From assembly GCA_965200975.1 (NCBI GenBank), contig OZ241740.1:186001-250000 (forward strand): a stretch of 64,000 bases of DNA, in the 5' to 3' direction. Below are positions 52,850-62,175 of this stretch, piece after piece (within the stretch, counting starts at the first letter, position 1; each line of letters starts with the position of its first letter). A program made the translations under genes and the position numbers. This DNA comes from S5-327 sp965200975 (GTDB taxonomy: Bacteria; Chloroflexota; Dehalococcoidia; Lucifugimonadales; Australimonadaceae). The notes beneath the pieces are model-generated. The model saw nothing but the letters and a program-made list of their open reading frames with translations, did not search any database and was not told the origin of the DNA.

Positions 52850-53039
52850 GCTTGGGACGCCCTTCGGTTGATGTCCAACTGGCGCAGCATTGCCGTCGCC
52901 GCGCCTGTCGACAGCTCGCCGCGCCGAATCGCGCTCCGATGTAGCGACCCTGCTGTGACTGCCTTGCCGTGGGCAGGTGGGCGTGATCTCTTACCCGTCT
53001 GATGAATTCAGGACTGTCATGAGCCGCGTGGTGGGCCAC
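52850..53039 (-). pseudogene. decayed hicA-like toxin gene abutting tRNA-Ile
   Basis: HicA-like pieces occur in three frames on the minus strand: SPEFIRRVRDHA near 53010, RQGSHSR near 52955, GRYIGARF near 52930 and RRGELSTGAATAMLRQLDIN down to about 52865. Together they give the order of an SPEFIRRVR...GSH...ELSTG...MLRQL type toxin, but it needs at least two frameshifts. The first residues (GTG GCC CAC CAC) overlap the 3' end of tRNA-Ile (53029-53039). The gene is therefore dead, or the assembly carries indels. Family assignment rests on these fragments only. Confidence 0.5.
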
Positions 53040-53105
53040 CCTGGAATCGAACCAGGGACCTCAGTCTTATCAGGACTGCGCTCTAACCGACTGAGCTAGT
53101 GGCCC
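53029..53105 (-). tRNA. tRNA-Ile (anticodon GAT)
   Basis: Minus-strand cloverleaf: acceptor GGGCCAC/GTGGCCC, anticodon stem CAGTC with loop CTGATAA (anticodon GAT), T-arm GGTTCGATTCC, discriminator A and encoded CCA (53029-53031). It is the usual tRNA of the 16S-23S spacer, here followed not by a 23S gene but by the accessory island. It lies outside the 16S processing stalk. Confidence 0.95.
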
Positions 53106-53140
53106 ACGCTGAAGGCGTGGCGGCGCCCCATGCTTACGGC

Positions 53141-53164
53141 GAGAGGCCAGCAGGCTGGCCTCTC
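53141..53164 (-). other. hairpin between 16S stalk and tRNA-Ile
   Basis: GAGAGGCCAG, CAGG, CTGGCCTCTC: a perfect 10-bp stem with a 4-base loop in the spacer between the processing stalk and tRNA-Ile. There is no T-tract, so a processing signal is more likely than a terminator. Confidence 0.5.
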
Positions 53165-53175
53165 GAAAGCGGGCG

Positions 53176-53203
53176 CCTTAACCGGTGAATAGTGGAAGGA
53201 AAG
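53176..53203 (-). other. 16S processing stalk, 3' arm
   Basis: These 28 bases are the reverse complement of 54933-54960 with a single mismatch. In the transcript they pair to close the pre-16S stalk, the classic RNase III site. The region 53204-53356 between the arm and the 16S 3' end holds no gene. Confidence 0.85.
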
Positions 53204-53355
53204 ACTTTGAGTGAGCCATCAGGCCCTCCTTGAGAGAGAGTGAAGCGGCCGCTGTTGCCGGGGCGAGGGAGCGGAACTCAACCGATCGCCCGGCGCAAGC
53301 CGGCTGCCCTGACGGACCGACCTGGGGTTCCCCCGGTAGAAGAGGGGGAGCTCCC

Positions 53356-54862
<1,507 letters not shown>

Positions 54863-54905
54863 TCTCGAGCCTCGCAAGGCTCATAGTGTCCGATTGACAG
54901 GGTTT

Positions 54906-54928
54906 GTATGCCCCTCAAAGGGGCATAC
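54906..54928 (-). other. leader hairpin of the 16S transcript
   Basis: GTATGCCCC, TCAAA, GGGGCATAC: a perfect 9-bp stem in the 16S leader, between the 5' stalk arm and the mature 5' end. Probably a processing element. Confidence 0.5.
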
Positions 54929-54932
54929 GGCG

Positions 54933-54960
54933 CTTTCCTTCCACTATTCACCTGTTAAGG
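54933..54960 (-). other. 16S processing stalk, 5' arm
   Basis: CTTTCCTTCCACTATTCACC and the next 8 bases on the plus strand pair with 53176-53203 (27 of 28 positions). See the 3' arm. Confidence 0.85.
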
Positions 54961-54999
54961 AGCTAACTGCTGCGCTCCCCTCCAAGGGGGAACCTGACT

Positions 55000-55029
55000 A
55001 TCCTACATAACCCGCCGCCGCCCCGTCAA
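55000..55029 (-). promoter_or_regulatory. rrs: rRNA promoter
   Basis: On the minus strand TTGACG (55029-55024), 18 bases, TAGGAT (55005-55000), giving a leader of about 130 bases before the mature 16S. The GC-rich spacer and strong -35 box fit a stable-RNA promoter. Confidence 0.6.
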
Positions 55030-55068
55030 CCCTGCTTTAGCGCCGGCGGCGTTGCGCCGTGAAAAAGG

Positions 55069-55190
55069 CTGGGAGAGCGTTCGCTCCCCCAGATCCCCTC
55101 GGGAACTTTCAGCGGAGTTCGCGGGGCGGGCGTGAGCGCCGGCGCGCTGCTGGGAGAGCGTTCGCTCCCCCAGACCCCCTGGGAAATCTC
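55069..55190 (-). repeat. two dispersed hairpin elements in reverse orientation
   Basis: Copies at 55069-55103 (CTGGGAGAGCGTTCGCTCCC) and 55148-55190 (followed by CCAGACCCCCTGGGA) are inverted relative to most others. They lie between the rRNA leader and the tmk domain. The minus-strand tmk frame reads through both, so they supply its last 50 residues. Confidence 0.82.
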
Positions 55191-55927
55191 AGTCTCCTAG
55201 AGAGAGTGCGGGATAGCGATAGCGATAGCGGGGAATGGTGAGGGGCGGCCGCCTCGATCGGCGGCAGCACGGCGCGGACTTGTTTGTAGACGTCGGCGTG
55301 GATAATCTCGATGGGCTGCGAGGCGTCGAGCGTTGCCCAACGCTTGGGCTCGGCTTCGGCGAGCCGCCGGTAGCCATTGCGCACGCGCTGGTGGAAGCCA
55401 GGTTCGAGCGACTCGAACCGGCGCGCTCCCTCATCGTCCGCGCGTGGGGTTAGCTTCCCGACGTGGCCCTGCTCGTCGAACGATGCCTGCAAGTTCACGC
55501 GCTGCAAGCTGGCCTCGGCCGGCATATCGAGCAACATCGTAAGGCGCGGCCACAGTCCGTCGGTCGCTATAGCGTTGGCTTCACTGACCGTCGAGTGCGG
55601 CAGCCGTCGCCCGTCGCCCTGGTAGACGGTGGTGGAGTCGGCGTAGCGGTCGGCAATGACGACGGTCCCGCGGTCGAGCTCCGGACGAATGACGCGGTTG
55701 ACGAGTTCGGCGCGCGCCGCCGCGAACAGCAGCAGCTCGGCCCTCAACGTCAGAGGCTTTTCGGATTTCACCCAGCCGCGGATCTCCTCGCCGAGCAGCG
55801 TGCCGCCCGGTTCGTGCACGCGCACAACCCTGCGGCCTTCGTCCTGCAGCCGCTTGGCGAGGAGGTCGGCCTGCGTGGTCTTGCCGACCCCCTCGCCTCC
55901 CTCAAAGCTGATGAACAGACCGCTCAC
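55109..55927 (-). CDS. tmk: thymidylate kinase with repeat-derived C-terminal tail
   Basis: 272 residues from GTG 55927. P-loop GGEGVGKTT (10-18), DRY motif D93-R94-Y95 and the LID segment LTPRADDEGARRFE. It phosphorylates dTMP to dTDP. The domain ends near residue 222, normal for the family (205-215). Residues 228-272 come from a GATAGC microsatellite (SLSLSLSR) and from the dispersed hairpin (RGSGGANALPAARRR), so the original stop was lost or bypassed. The enzyme core is intact. Confidence 0.93.
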   Translation of the reverse strand: MSGLFISFEGGEGVGKTTQADLLAKRLQDEGRRVVRVHEPGGTLLGEEIRGWVKSEKPLTLRAELLLFAAARAELVNRVIRPELDRGTVVIADRYADSTTVYQGDGRRLPHSTVSEANAIATDGLWPRLTMLLDMPAEASLQRVNLQASFDEQGHVGKLTPRADDEGARRFESLEPGFHQRVRNGYRRLAEAEPKRWATLDASQPIEIIHADVYKQVRAVLPPIEAAAPHHSPLSLSLSRTLSRRLRFPRGSGGANALPAARRRSRPPRELR

Positions 55928-56014
55928 TCCACTTACCCTCCCAAGGAGAGTGAACCGTATCACAATCGCCAATAGGGCGCGCTTTCACCAGCAGAGCGCG
56001 CTTTTGCCGCGCGT

Positions 56015-57697
56015 TTACCGACTCCGGGCGCCCCTTGATATGGTCACCCGTCTTCTCGGCTCGCGTCCCACACTCTGAGACCGCAGAAGCGCCTGCTCAG
56101 CGATTCTGTGCTGCACGCGCCGCACGAACGCGGACTGCGGCTGCAGCTCCACCTCGTTCATTTCGCCTGCGAGGATGCGGTCGACGCCGAGCTGCGCTTC
56201 CAGAGCGCCGTCGTTCAGCCGCGCGTCGTGGACTGCGCTTGACCCGCTCGCGCTGCCGATCTGCTCCAGGAAACCCACAATTTGGCCGGGCGTGTTGCGG
56301 CGCAGCACGAACACCGGCACCCCATGGTCTTCCGCTTCGAGAATCGCTCCGGCCTTCCGGCGGAAGTGGGCCTTGGTGGTGAGCACGACGTCGGCGTTGC
56401 CGGGAGTCTCCGCGATCCTCACCGGCAGTCCGGCCTCCTCTGCGGAACGCGCCAGGCGCTCGCGGCTCACGCCGAACGGATGCACGCGCGTCGCGGGCCG
56501 TTCCGGCGGGGAGTCTGCGCGTGGTTGCGCGCGTTCCGGTCTGCGCGCTACGGGCGCGTCTGGCTGATCCCTCTGCTCCCGTTGCTCACGGGGATCCCGC
56601 CGCCGTCCGTCGCGCTGCTGAAACACGAACGGAGCGACCTCGAACTCCGGGGCGCCGCCGGTCTGCTGGTAGCTCTTGCGCACTGCGCCCGACTCGTCGA
56701 GGTCGCGCAGTTCGGGCGCTACGGAGCGGCCCCGCAGCACCGCGTCGACCGTGCGCGCGACTTCCGCATGGACGGCGACGCTGTTCCACGCCTGTATCTC
56801 CACGAGCACGTCGAAGGTTGGCGGCGCCTTCCGTTCGAGGATTGTCTTCTGCGTGCGGCGTCGGCGGGCCTCCTCGTCGCCGAGGGTTACGGTCTGCACG
56901 CCGCCGACCAGGTCGGAGAGGGTGGGGTTGACGAGCAGGTTCTCGAGCGTGTTGCCGTGCGCGGTGGCAATGAGCTGCACGCCGCGCTCCGCAATGGTGC
57001 GAGCGGCGGCGGCTTCGAGTTCCGTGCTCATCTCGTCCACGACGATAACGTGGGGCATATGGTTCTCGACGGCTTCGATCATTACGGCGTGCTGCCGGGC
57101 CGGCGTCGCCACCTGCATTCGCCGCGCGCGTCCGATAGCGGGGTGGGGGATGTCGCCGTCGCCGGCGATCTCGTTCGAGGTGTCGACGATAACGACGCGC
57201 TTGCCGACGGCTGCGAGCACGCGGGCGAGCTCGCGAAGGATCGTCGTCTTTCCTACGCCGGGGCGACCCACGAGCAGGATGCTCTTGCCCGACATAGCGA
57301 AGTCTTCGACGACTCTGGCGCTGCCGCTTACTGCGCGCCCGACGCGGCATGTGAGGCCCACCACCTCGCCCCGGCGATTGCGGATGGCCGAGATGCGGTG
57401 GAGCGTGCGCTCGATGCCGGCGCGGTTGTCGTCGCCGAAGGCGCCGACGTGCTTGACTACGTAGTCGAGGTCTTGCCGCGAGATGTCCTGTTCGCCGAGG
57501 AGCAGGTCGCGGTCGGCGAACCGCGCCTCGGGCGGACGGCCCAGGTCGAGCACGACCTCGAGCAGGTCTTCTTCGCTGCGCTCGGCCTCAACGGCGTCGC
57601 GCACGCGCTGGGGGAGCACGGCGAAAAGCGCGCGGCGCTCCTCCTCCAGGGCCGGAGCGTTCAGGGGCGCGGCAGTGAATGCGTGGGGCGCTGTCAA
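56015..57697 (-). CDS. R3H-domain AAA ATPase (SpoIIIAA/Ycf45-like)
   Basis: 560 residues from TTG 57697 with GGAGG just upstream. A single-stranded nucleic acid-binding ATPase of the SpoIIIAA type: Walker A GRPGVGKTT (144-152), Walker B VIVVDEMSTE near 215-224, and GVQLIATAHGNTLENLL. A proline- and arginine-rich linker (about 375-430) leads to the C-terminal R3H domain region (GNADVVLTTKAHFRRKAGAI...). The family is found in monoderms, cyanobacteria and plastids; the exact role is unknown. It lies alone between tmk and the frameshifted GNAT-like gene. Confidence 0.8.
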   Translation of the reverse strand: MTAPHAFTAAPLNAPALEEERRALFAVLPQRVRDAVEAERSEEDLLEVVLDLGRPPEARFADRDLLLGEQDISRQDLDYVVKHVGAFGDDNRAGIERTLHRISAIRNRRGEVVGLTCRVGRAVSGSARVVEDFAMSGKSILLVGRPGVGKTTILRELARVLAAVGKRVVIVDTSNEIAGDGDIPHPAIGRARRMQVATPARQHAVMIEAVENHMPHVIVVDEMSTELEAAAARTIAERGVQLIATAHGNTLENLLVNPTLSDLVGGVQTVTLGDEEARRRRTQKTILERKAPPTFDVLVEIQAWNSVAVHAEVARTVDAVLRGRSVAPELRDLDESGAVRKSYQQTGGAPEFEVAPFVFQQRDGRRRDPREQREQRDQPDAPVARRPERAQPRADSPPERPATRVHPFGVSRERLARSAEEAGLPVRIAETPGNADVVLTTKAHFRRKAGAILEAEDHGVPVFVLRRNTPGQIVGFLEQIGSASGSSAVHDARLNDGALEAQLGVDRILAGEMNEVELQPQSAFVRRVQHRIAEQALLRSQSVGREPRRRVTISRGARSR

Positions 57698-57766
57698 TGG
57701 GCCTCCGTATCTCCTTCCAGTCTCCCTTCCCGTTCTCGTGTCGTCTTTCCGTGACTCTCGTTGCGC

Positions 57767-58677
57767 TTACGCCATCGCCGGGGAGAGCGACGGCTCTGCG
57801 ACCCGCTGGGCCACCGGGCTTACGCAAACTTCGTAACTGACGGACGACGCCCAACCGCCGGCGGCGAGCGCGCGGGCGAGCGCGGGCTCGTACCCGGGCA
57901 CGATCCAACGCGCGCGAGTCTCCCGAGGCGCGACGCTGCCGGCGTCTCTCACGAACTCTCCGGCCTGCGACGCGTAATCAGGATGGAGCGCGGCATCCAC
58001 AGCGTTGCTCCCCGGCTGTGGTCGAGGCGGAGCCAGCCCGCCAGCCGGTGGCCGTCGTCCCACACGAACTCTTTCGCCCTGCGCGCCGCCGGTTCACGGG
58101 CCGCGGCCCACTGCTCCAGAGTCACGCCCATAGCCGCCCGCGCCACCGGCGGCGCCGAGGCTGTATGCAGGCGGAAGAGCGCGTGCTCGTCGCCGGGGCG
58201 CAGCCGCCGGAGGCGAAGCTCCTGGCCCGGCACCGGGCGGAGAGCGCCGGCGAACACCTCCCTGGTGAACGCCCGCAAGAAGCCTGTCCTCTCCGCCGCT
58301 CCGCGCGCTCCTCCGGCCTGCGGCGTCTGCAGGAAGAGGCGGTCAGCGCCTCTGCGTCTCGCCTCGCCTACGCATGCGGCCATGAGTTCCTCGAGCTCCG
58401 CATAGCCATGCGCTGAACAGAAGAGCCGCGCGATCTCCCATACCGTAGGGCTGCGCCTCGTGCGAATGAGCGCCAGCGCCTGCAAGGCGCCCGCGTCGAA
58501 CGCGCCGATCGCCGCTCGGCGGGGGGCTCCGGGCGCGGCCCAGCGGGCGAGCTCCCACTGCGAAAGCCGCCCTGCTTGCGCCTGCAGCGTGGCGCGCGTC
58601 GCCGCCATATCCGTGCTTGCCAGGCGTCCGGGCAGGAACTGCCCCGGTATATCGCTCAGGCGCAGCGAGCGGATCAC
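57767..58677 (-). pseudogene. GNAT-family acetyltransferase-like gene with one frameshift
   Basis: Frame A runs from GTG 58677 (overlapping the pdxT stop, GTGA) through MIRSLRLSDIPGQFLPGRLA to GHRLAGWLRLDHSRG; frame B continues SNAVDAALHPDYASQAGEFV to SPAMA at 57767. The switch lies at the GGGG run near 58010-58014, so a one-base indel. The combined protein of about 300 residues resembles a double GNAT/N-acyltransferase. A homopolymer sequencing error is as likely as true decay. Confidence 0.65.
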
Positions 58678-59270
58678 CGCGGGGCCTCGCCGTCAATCAT
58701 AGCCAGCAACTGCGCGTGCATTCGCGTATCCGGCGTCAGTTCGGGGTGGAAGGCGGTGGCGATCACGTTGCCCTGCCGCACAGCGACCACGGAGCCGTTG
58801 TCGAGCGCGGCAAGCGTCTCGACTGCCGGCCCGGTCTCGGTTATGCGCGGCGCGCGGATGAACACGGCGCGCATCGGGCCGCCGGCGACGCCGGCAATGG
58901 GGAGGTCGACCTCGAACGAGTCGATCTGTCGTCCGAACCCGTTGCGCTGAACAGAGATATCGATGATCCCCAGCGGCTCGGGCCTGTCTTCGACCAGCCG
59001 CGAGGCGAGGAGGATGAGGCCGGCGCAAGAGCCCCACACGGGGCGGCCGCTGCGCGAGTAGTCGGTTAGGGGGGCGCGGAGGTCGTAGGCGTCCATTAGT
59101 TTCGCCATCGACGTGCTCTCTCCGCCGGGCACGATGAGCGCGTCGACCGACGCGAGTTCGCGGGCTGTGCGGACCTCGACGGCGCGCGCGCCGAGCCTGT
59201 TCAACGAGGCGCAATGCTCGGCGAAGTCTCCCTGCAGCGCCAGAACGCCGACGGTTGCCGTTGTTCTCAC
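58674..59270 (-). CDS. pdxT: pyridoxal 5'-phosphate synthase glutaminase subunit
   Basis: 198 residues from GTG 59270. Class I glutaminase of the DXP-independent PLP pathway: PGGES (48-52), nucleophile C82 in GSCAGL, and H175-P-E177. It supplies ammonia to PdxS, whose gene is 22 bases upstream. The protein length is normal. The stop overlaps the start of the frameshifted GNAT-like gene. Confidence 0.95.
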   Translation of the reverse strand: MRTTATVGVLALQGDFAEHCASLNRLGARAVEVRTARELASVDALIVPGGESTSMAKLMDAYDLRAPLTDYSRSGRPVWGSCAGLILLASRLVEDRPEPLGIIDISVQRNGFGRQIDSFEVDLPIAGVAGGPMRAVFIRAPRITETGPAVETLAALDNGSVVAVRQGNVIATAFHPELTPDTRMHAQLLAMIDGEAPR

Positions 59271-59292
59271 CTCTCCGCCGTGTTGTGCTGCG

Positions 59293-60201
59293 CTACCAGC
59301 CCCGCCTGGCAAGCTCCTGCTCGGGAGGCAGGGAACGGACGCTGATGCCGACCATCGGCTCGCCGAGCCCCTTCGACGCCTCGGCGATAGCGAGGGGGTC
59401 GTTGTAGTGCGTCACCGCCTTGACGATGGCCTTTGCTCTGGTCGAGGGGTCGCCGGACTTGAAGATGCCGGAGCCTACGAACACGCCGTCAGCCCCCAGG
59501 TGCATCATCAGGGCGGCGTCTGCGGGAGTTGCGACGCCGCCCGCTGCGAAGTTGACTACCGGCAGGCGTCCGAGGAGTTTCACTTCGAGGAGCAGGTCGA
59601 TCGACGCGCCGATGTCCCGCGCGTAGGAGGTGAGCTCGTCGTCGCCCATTCCCTGAACGCGGCGGATCTGCTTCATCACCGTCCGCATATGGCGGACGGC
59701 TTCAACGACGTCGCCGGTGCCGGCTTCGCCCTTCGTGCGGATCATCGCGGCGCCCTCTCCGATGCGGCGCAACGCCTCGCCCAGGTCGCGGCACCCGCAC
59801 ACGAACGGAACTTTGAAATCGTGCTTCCATACGTGGTGCTCTTCGTCGGCAGGCGTCAGCACCTCGGACTCGTCGATGTAGTCGATGCCGATGGCTTCTA
59901 GGATGCGCGCCTCGATGAAGTGTCCGATGCGCACCTTGGCCATAACCGGAATGGTCACCGCGCGCATAATGTCCTCGACCATGCAGGGGTCGGACATACG
60001 GGCGACGCCGCCGTCGGCGCGGATGTCGGCGGGCACGCGTTCGAGGGCCATAACCGAGCAGGCCCCGGCGTCCTCCGCTATTTTGGCCTGCTCCGCCGTT
60101 ACGACGTCCATAATGACGCCGCCCTTGAGCATCTGGGCTAGCCCCGCCTTCACCGAGAAGGTGCCGGTCTCTTTGCCGTTCTGCGAACCGTTCGTAGTCA
60201 T
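59293..60201 (-). CDS. pdxS: pyridoxal 5'-phosphate synthase subunit PdxS
   Basis: 302 residues, TIM barrel. It makes PLP from ribose-5-phosphate, glyceraldehyde-3-phosphate and ammonia. The Schiff-base lysine lies in PVMAKVRIGHF (K89) and the conserved IDYIDESEVLTPADEEHH, RTKGEAGTGDV and NFAAGGVATPADAALMM are all present. It precedes pdxT in the same operon. Confidence 0.97.
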   Translation of the reverse strand: MTTNGSQNGKETGTFSVKAGLAQMLKGGVIMDVVTAEQAKIAEDAGACSVMALERVPADIRADGGVARMSDPCMVEDIMRAVTIPVMAKVRIGHFIEARILEAIGIDYIDESEVLTPADEEHHVWKHDFKVPFVCGCRDLGEALRRIGEGAAMIRTKGEAGTGDVVEAVRHMRTVMKQIRRVQGMGDDELTSYARDIGASIDLLLEVKLLGRLPVVNFAAGGVATPADAALMMHLGADGVFVGSGIFKSGDPSTRAKAIVKAVTHYNDPLAIAEASKGLGEPMVGISVRSLPPEQELARRGW

Positions 60202-60304
60202 ACCCGCCCTCCCATGAGTCAGTATAACGACGTCGAGGCGGAGCGCTCAATTCACTTGGGGTGCTTGAGCTTGCGCAACCGCTCGGGATTTACGTCTGTT
60301 ACGT

Positions 60305-62011
60305 TTACAGTTCGTCGAGCGCAAGGAGCTCGCGCACGCGTGAGGGCGCGCCGGACGCGGCGACCTGCTCCGCCTCGTCCGAGCGTCGGCGCTTGAGTTC
60401 GACGACGCCCTGACGGAGGTTCCGGGGGCTCACGACAACGCGCACGGGCAGCCCGAGCAGGTCGGCGTCGTTGAACTTTACGCCGGCGGATTCGACGCGG
60501 TCGTCGTAGAGAGTCTCCACGCCCTCGGCCTGCAGCTGCTCATAGAGCGCGTCGGCGGCGGCTTTCGTCTCAGGATTGTCCGCATTCAGGGCGAGGAGAT
60601 GCGCCTGAAAAGGCGCGATCGGGGCAGGAAAGATGACGCCCTTGTCGTCGTGGTTCTGCTCGATTGCAGCTGCGAGCACGCGGGTGACGCCGATGCCGTA
60701 GCAGCCCATCAGCACCTGATTGAGCCGTCCGTTCTCGTCGGCGTAGGAGACGCCCATAGCGTCGGTGAAGAACGAGCCCAGCTTGAACACGTGTCCGACT
60801 TCGATGCCGCGCACGGCGCGCAGCTTGCCCTGCCCGTCCGGGCTTGCGTCGCCTTCGCGAGCGGTTGCGATGTCGATGATCTCGTCGACTTCGAAATCGC
60901 GCGGGTAGTTCACATTGCGGTAGTGCTTGTCGGGCTGGTTGGCGCCTGCCGCGAAATTCGCGCCCTGTGTAATCGAGCGGTCGGCAATGCGGCGGATGCC
61001 TGAGAGCCCTATCGGCGACGTCGAGCCGGGAGTGAGTTCCGCGGCGGCGGTCTCGTCCGCGTTCGCCAGGCGCAGTTCGCGCGCGTGCAGGTGGTTCTTC
61101 AGCTTGACTTCGTTCACCTCTATGTCGCCGCGGATAGTGACAAGCACGGTTTCGCCGTCGGCCTGATAGAACACAGCCTTGAGCGTCTGCGCCGGGGAGA
61201 TGCCGACGTACTCGGCAAGGTTGGCGATCGTCGTAACGCCGGGGGTGTCGATGAGATCCAACGGCAGAGGCGCCCCCTCCGGCGCGGGGTCGATGATGGA
61301 GGTCGCCCGCTCGACGTTGGCGGCGTAGCCGGACGCGTCGCACAGGAGGATGACGTCCTCGCCGCTCTCCGCGGGCATAATGAACTCGTGCGAGTCCTTG
61401 CCGCCGATGGCCCCGCTGTCGGCCTCGACTTCGACGGTGGGGAGGCCGCATCGGCGGAAGATGTTGCGGTAGGCGACCCGCATCCGTTGGTAGGTTGCGT
61501 CGAGCGACTCCTGATCGGCGTCGAACGAGTAGGCGTCCTTCATCGGGAATTCGCGCCCGCGGAGCAGTCCGGCGCGAGGGCGCGGCTCGTCGCGGAACTT
61601 CGTCTGTATCTGGTAGATGGTTAGCGGCAGGTCGCGGTACGACTCCACATGGGCGGCGGCGATGGCGGTGACGGTCTCTTCGTGGGTGGGGGCGAGCACC
61701 AGATCGCGCTCGCGCCGGTCGTTGAGCCGGAACAGGTTCTCGCCGAAGGCTTCGTCGCGCCCGGTGAGCCGCCAAAGTTCGATGGGCTGCAGCGTGGGCA
61801 TCAGCACTTCCTGCCCGCCGGCTGCGTTCATCTCCTCCCGGATGATCTGCTCGATCTTCCGGATGGAGCGCAGGGCGAGCGGCAGGTACGTGTACACGCC
61901 GGCGGCGACTTGCAGCATCATTCCGGCGCGCAGCATCAGGCGGTGACTGGCCGTTTCCGCCTCGCCCGGGTCTTGCCGCAAAGTCCGTTCAAGAAAGCGT
62001 GTAGCCCGCAT
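60305..62011 (-). CDS. proS: prolyl-tRNA synthetase (bacterial type with editing domain)
   Basis: 568 residues from ATG 62011 (GGGAGGAGT upstream). Class II motifs: motif 2 TKFRDEPRPRAGLLRGREF and motif 3 GCYGIGVTRVLAAAIEQN. The INS/YbaK-like editing insert lies between (about 230-380, GVTTIANLAEYVGISPAQTLKAVF). Anticodon-binding domain ends the protein. No T-box leader was seen upstream. Confidence 0.97.
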   Translation of the reverse strand: MRATRFLERTLRQDPGEAETASHRLMLRAGMMLQVAAGVYTYLPLALRSIRKIEQIIREEMNAAGGQEVLMPTLQPIELWRLTGRDEAFGENLFRLNDRRERDLVLAPTHEETVTAIAAAHVESYRDLPLTIYQIQTKFRDEPRPRAGLLRGREFPMKDAYSFDADQESLDATYQRMRVAYRNIFRRCGLPTVEVEADSGAIGGKDSHEFIMPAESGEDVILLCDASGYAANVERATSIIDPAPEGAPLPLDLIDTPGVTTIANLAEYVGISPAQTLKAVFYQADGETVLVTIRGDIEVNEVKLKNHLHARELRLANADETAAAELTPGSTSPIGLSGIRRIADRSITQGANFAAGANQPDKHYRNVNYPRDFEVDEIIDIATAREGDASPDGQGKLRAVRGIEVGHVFKLGSFFTDAMGVSYADENGRLNQVLMGCYGIGVTRVLAAAIEQNHDDKGVIFPAPIAPFQAHLLALNADNPETKAAADALYEQLQAEGVETLYDDRVESAGVKFNDADLLGLPVRVVVSPRNLRQGVVELKRRRSDEAEQVAASGAPSRVRELLALDEL

Positions 62012-62145
62012 ACTCCTCCCCCGCGAATCCTTCCAAGGATAACAGAGCCGGCCCTCGCGCCCTGCGCTTTCAGCGGCGGCGGTAGCGGTTGCGGCAGTCC
62101 GGCAACCGGAAGAGCGTGGGCCCTCCAGACGCTGGGGTTTAGCGG

Positions 62146-62168
62146 CGGGAGAGCGCATGCCTCTCCCG
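62146..62168 (-). terminator. hairpin after the DEAD-box helicase gene
   Basis: CGGGAGAG, CGCATGC, CTCTCCCG: 8-bp stem with a 7-base loop, 8 bases beyond the helicase stop. It resembles the core of the dispersed hairpin family, which supports the view that the family can serve as terminators. Confidence 0.5.
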
Positions 62169-62175
62169 GAGACCG

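Larger units (their letters stand above)
39886..53037. mobile_element. candidate genomic island next to tRNA-Ile
   Basis: CGTGGTGGGCC occurs at 39886-39896 and again at 53027-53037 as a direct repeat; the right copy is the 3' end of tRNA-Ile (CCA tail, discriminator base and the last five acceptor bases). The block between holds the helicase-methylase-helicase operon, hicB and a broken hicA-like gene, all typical accessory genes. The left copy sits 45 bases before the operon promoter. No integrase is visible, so the block may be an immobile remnant. The short repeat alone is not proof. Confidence 0.35.

Noticed and set aside
39886..53037. Prophage
   Set aside because: No phage structural, integrase or lysis genes are present in the block.
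62012..62145. T-box riboswitch before proS
   Set aside because: I found no T-box consensus or specifier loop in the short leader.
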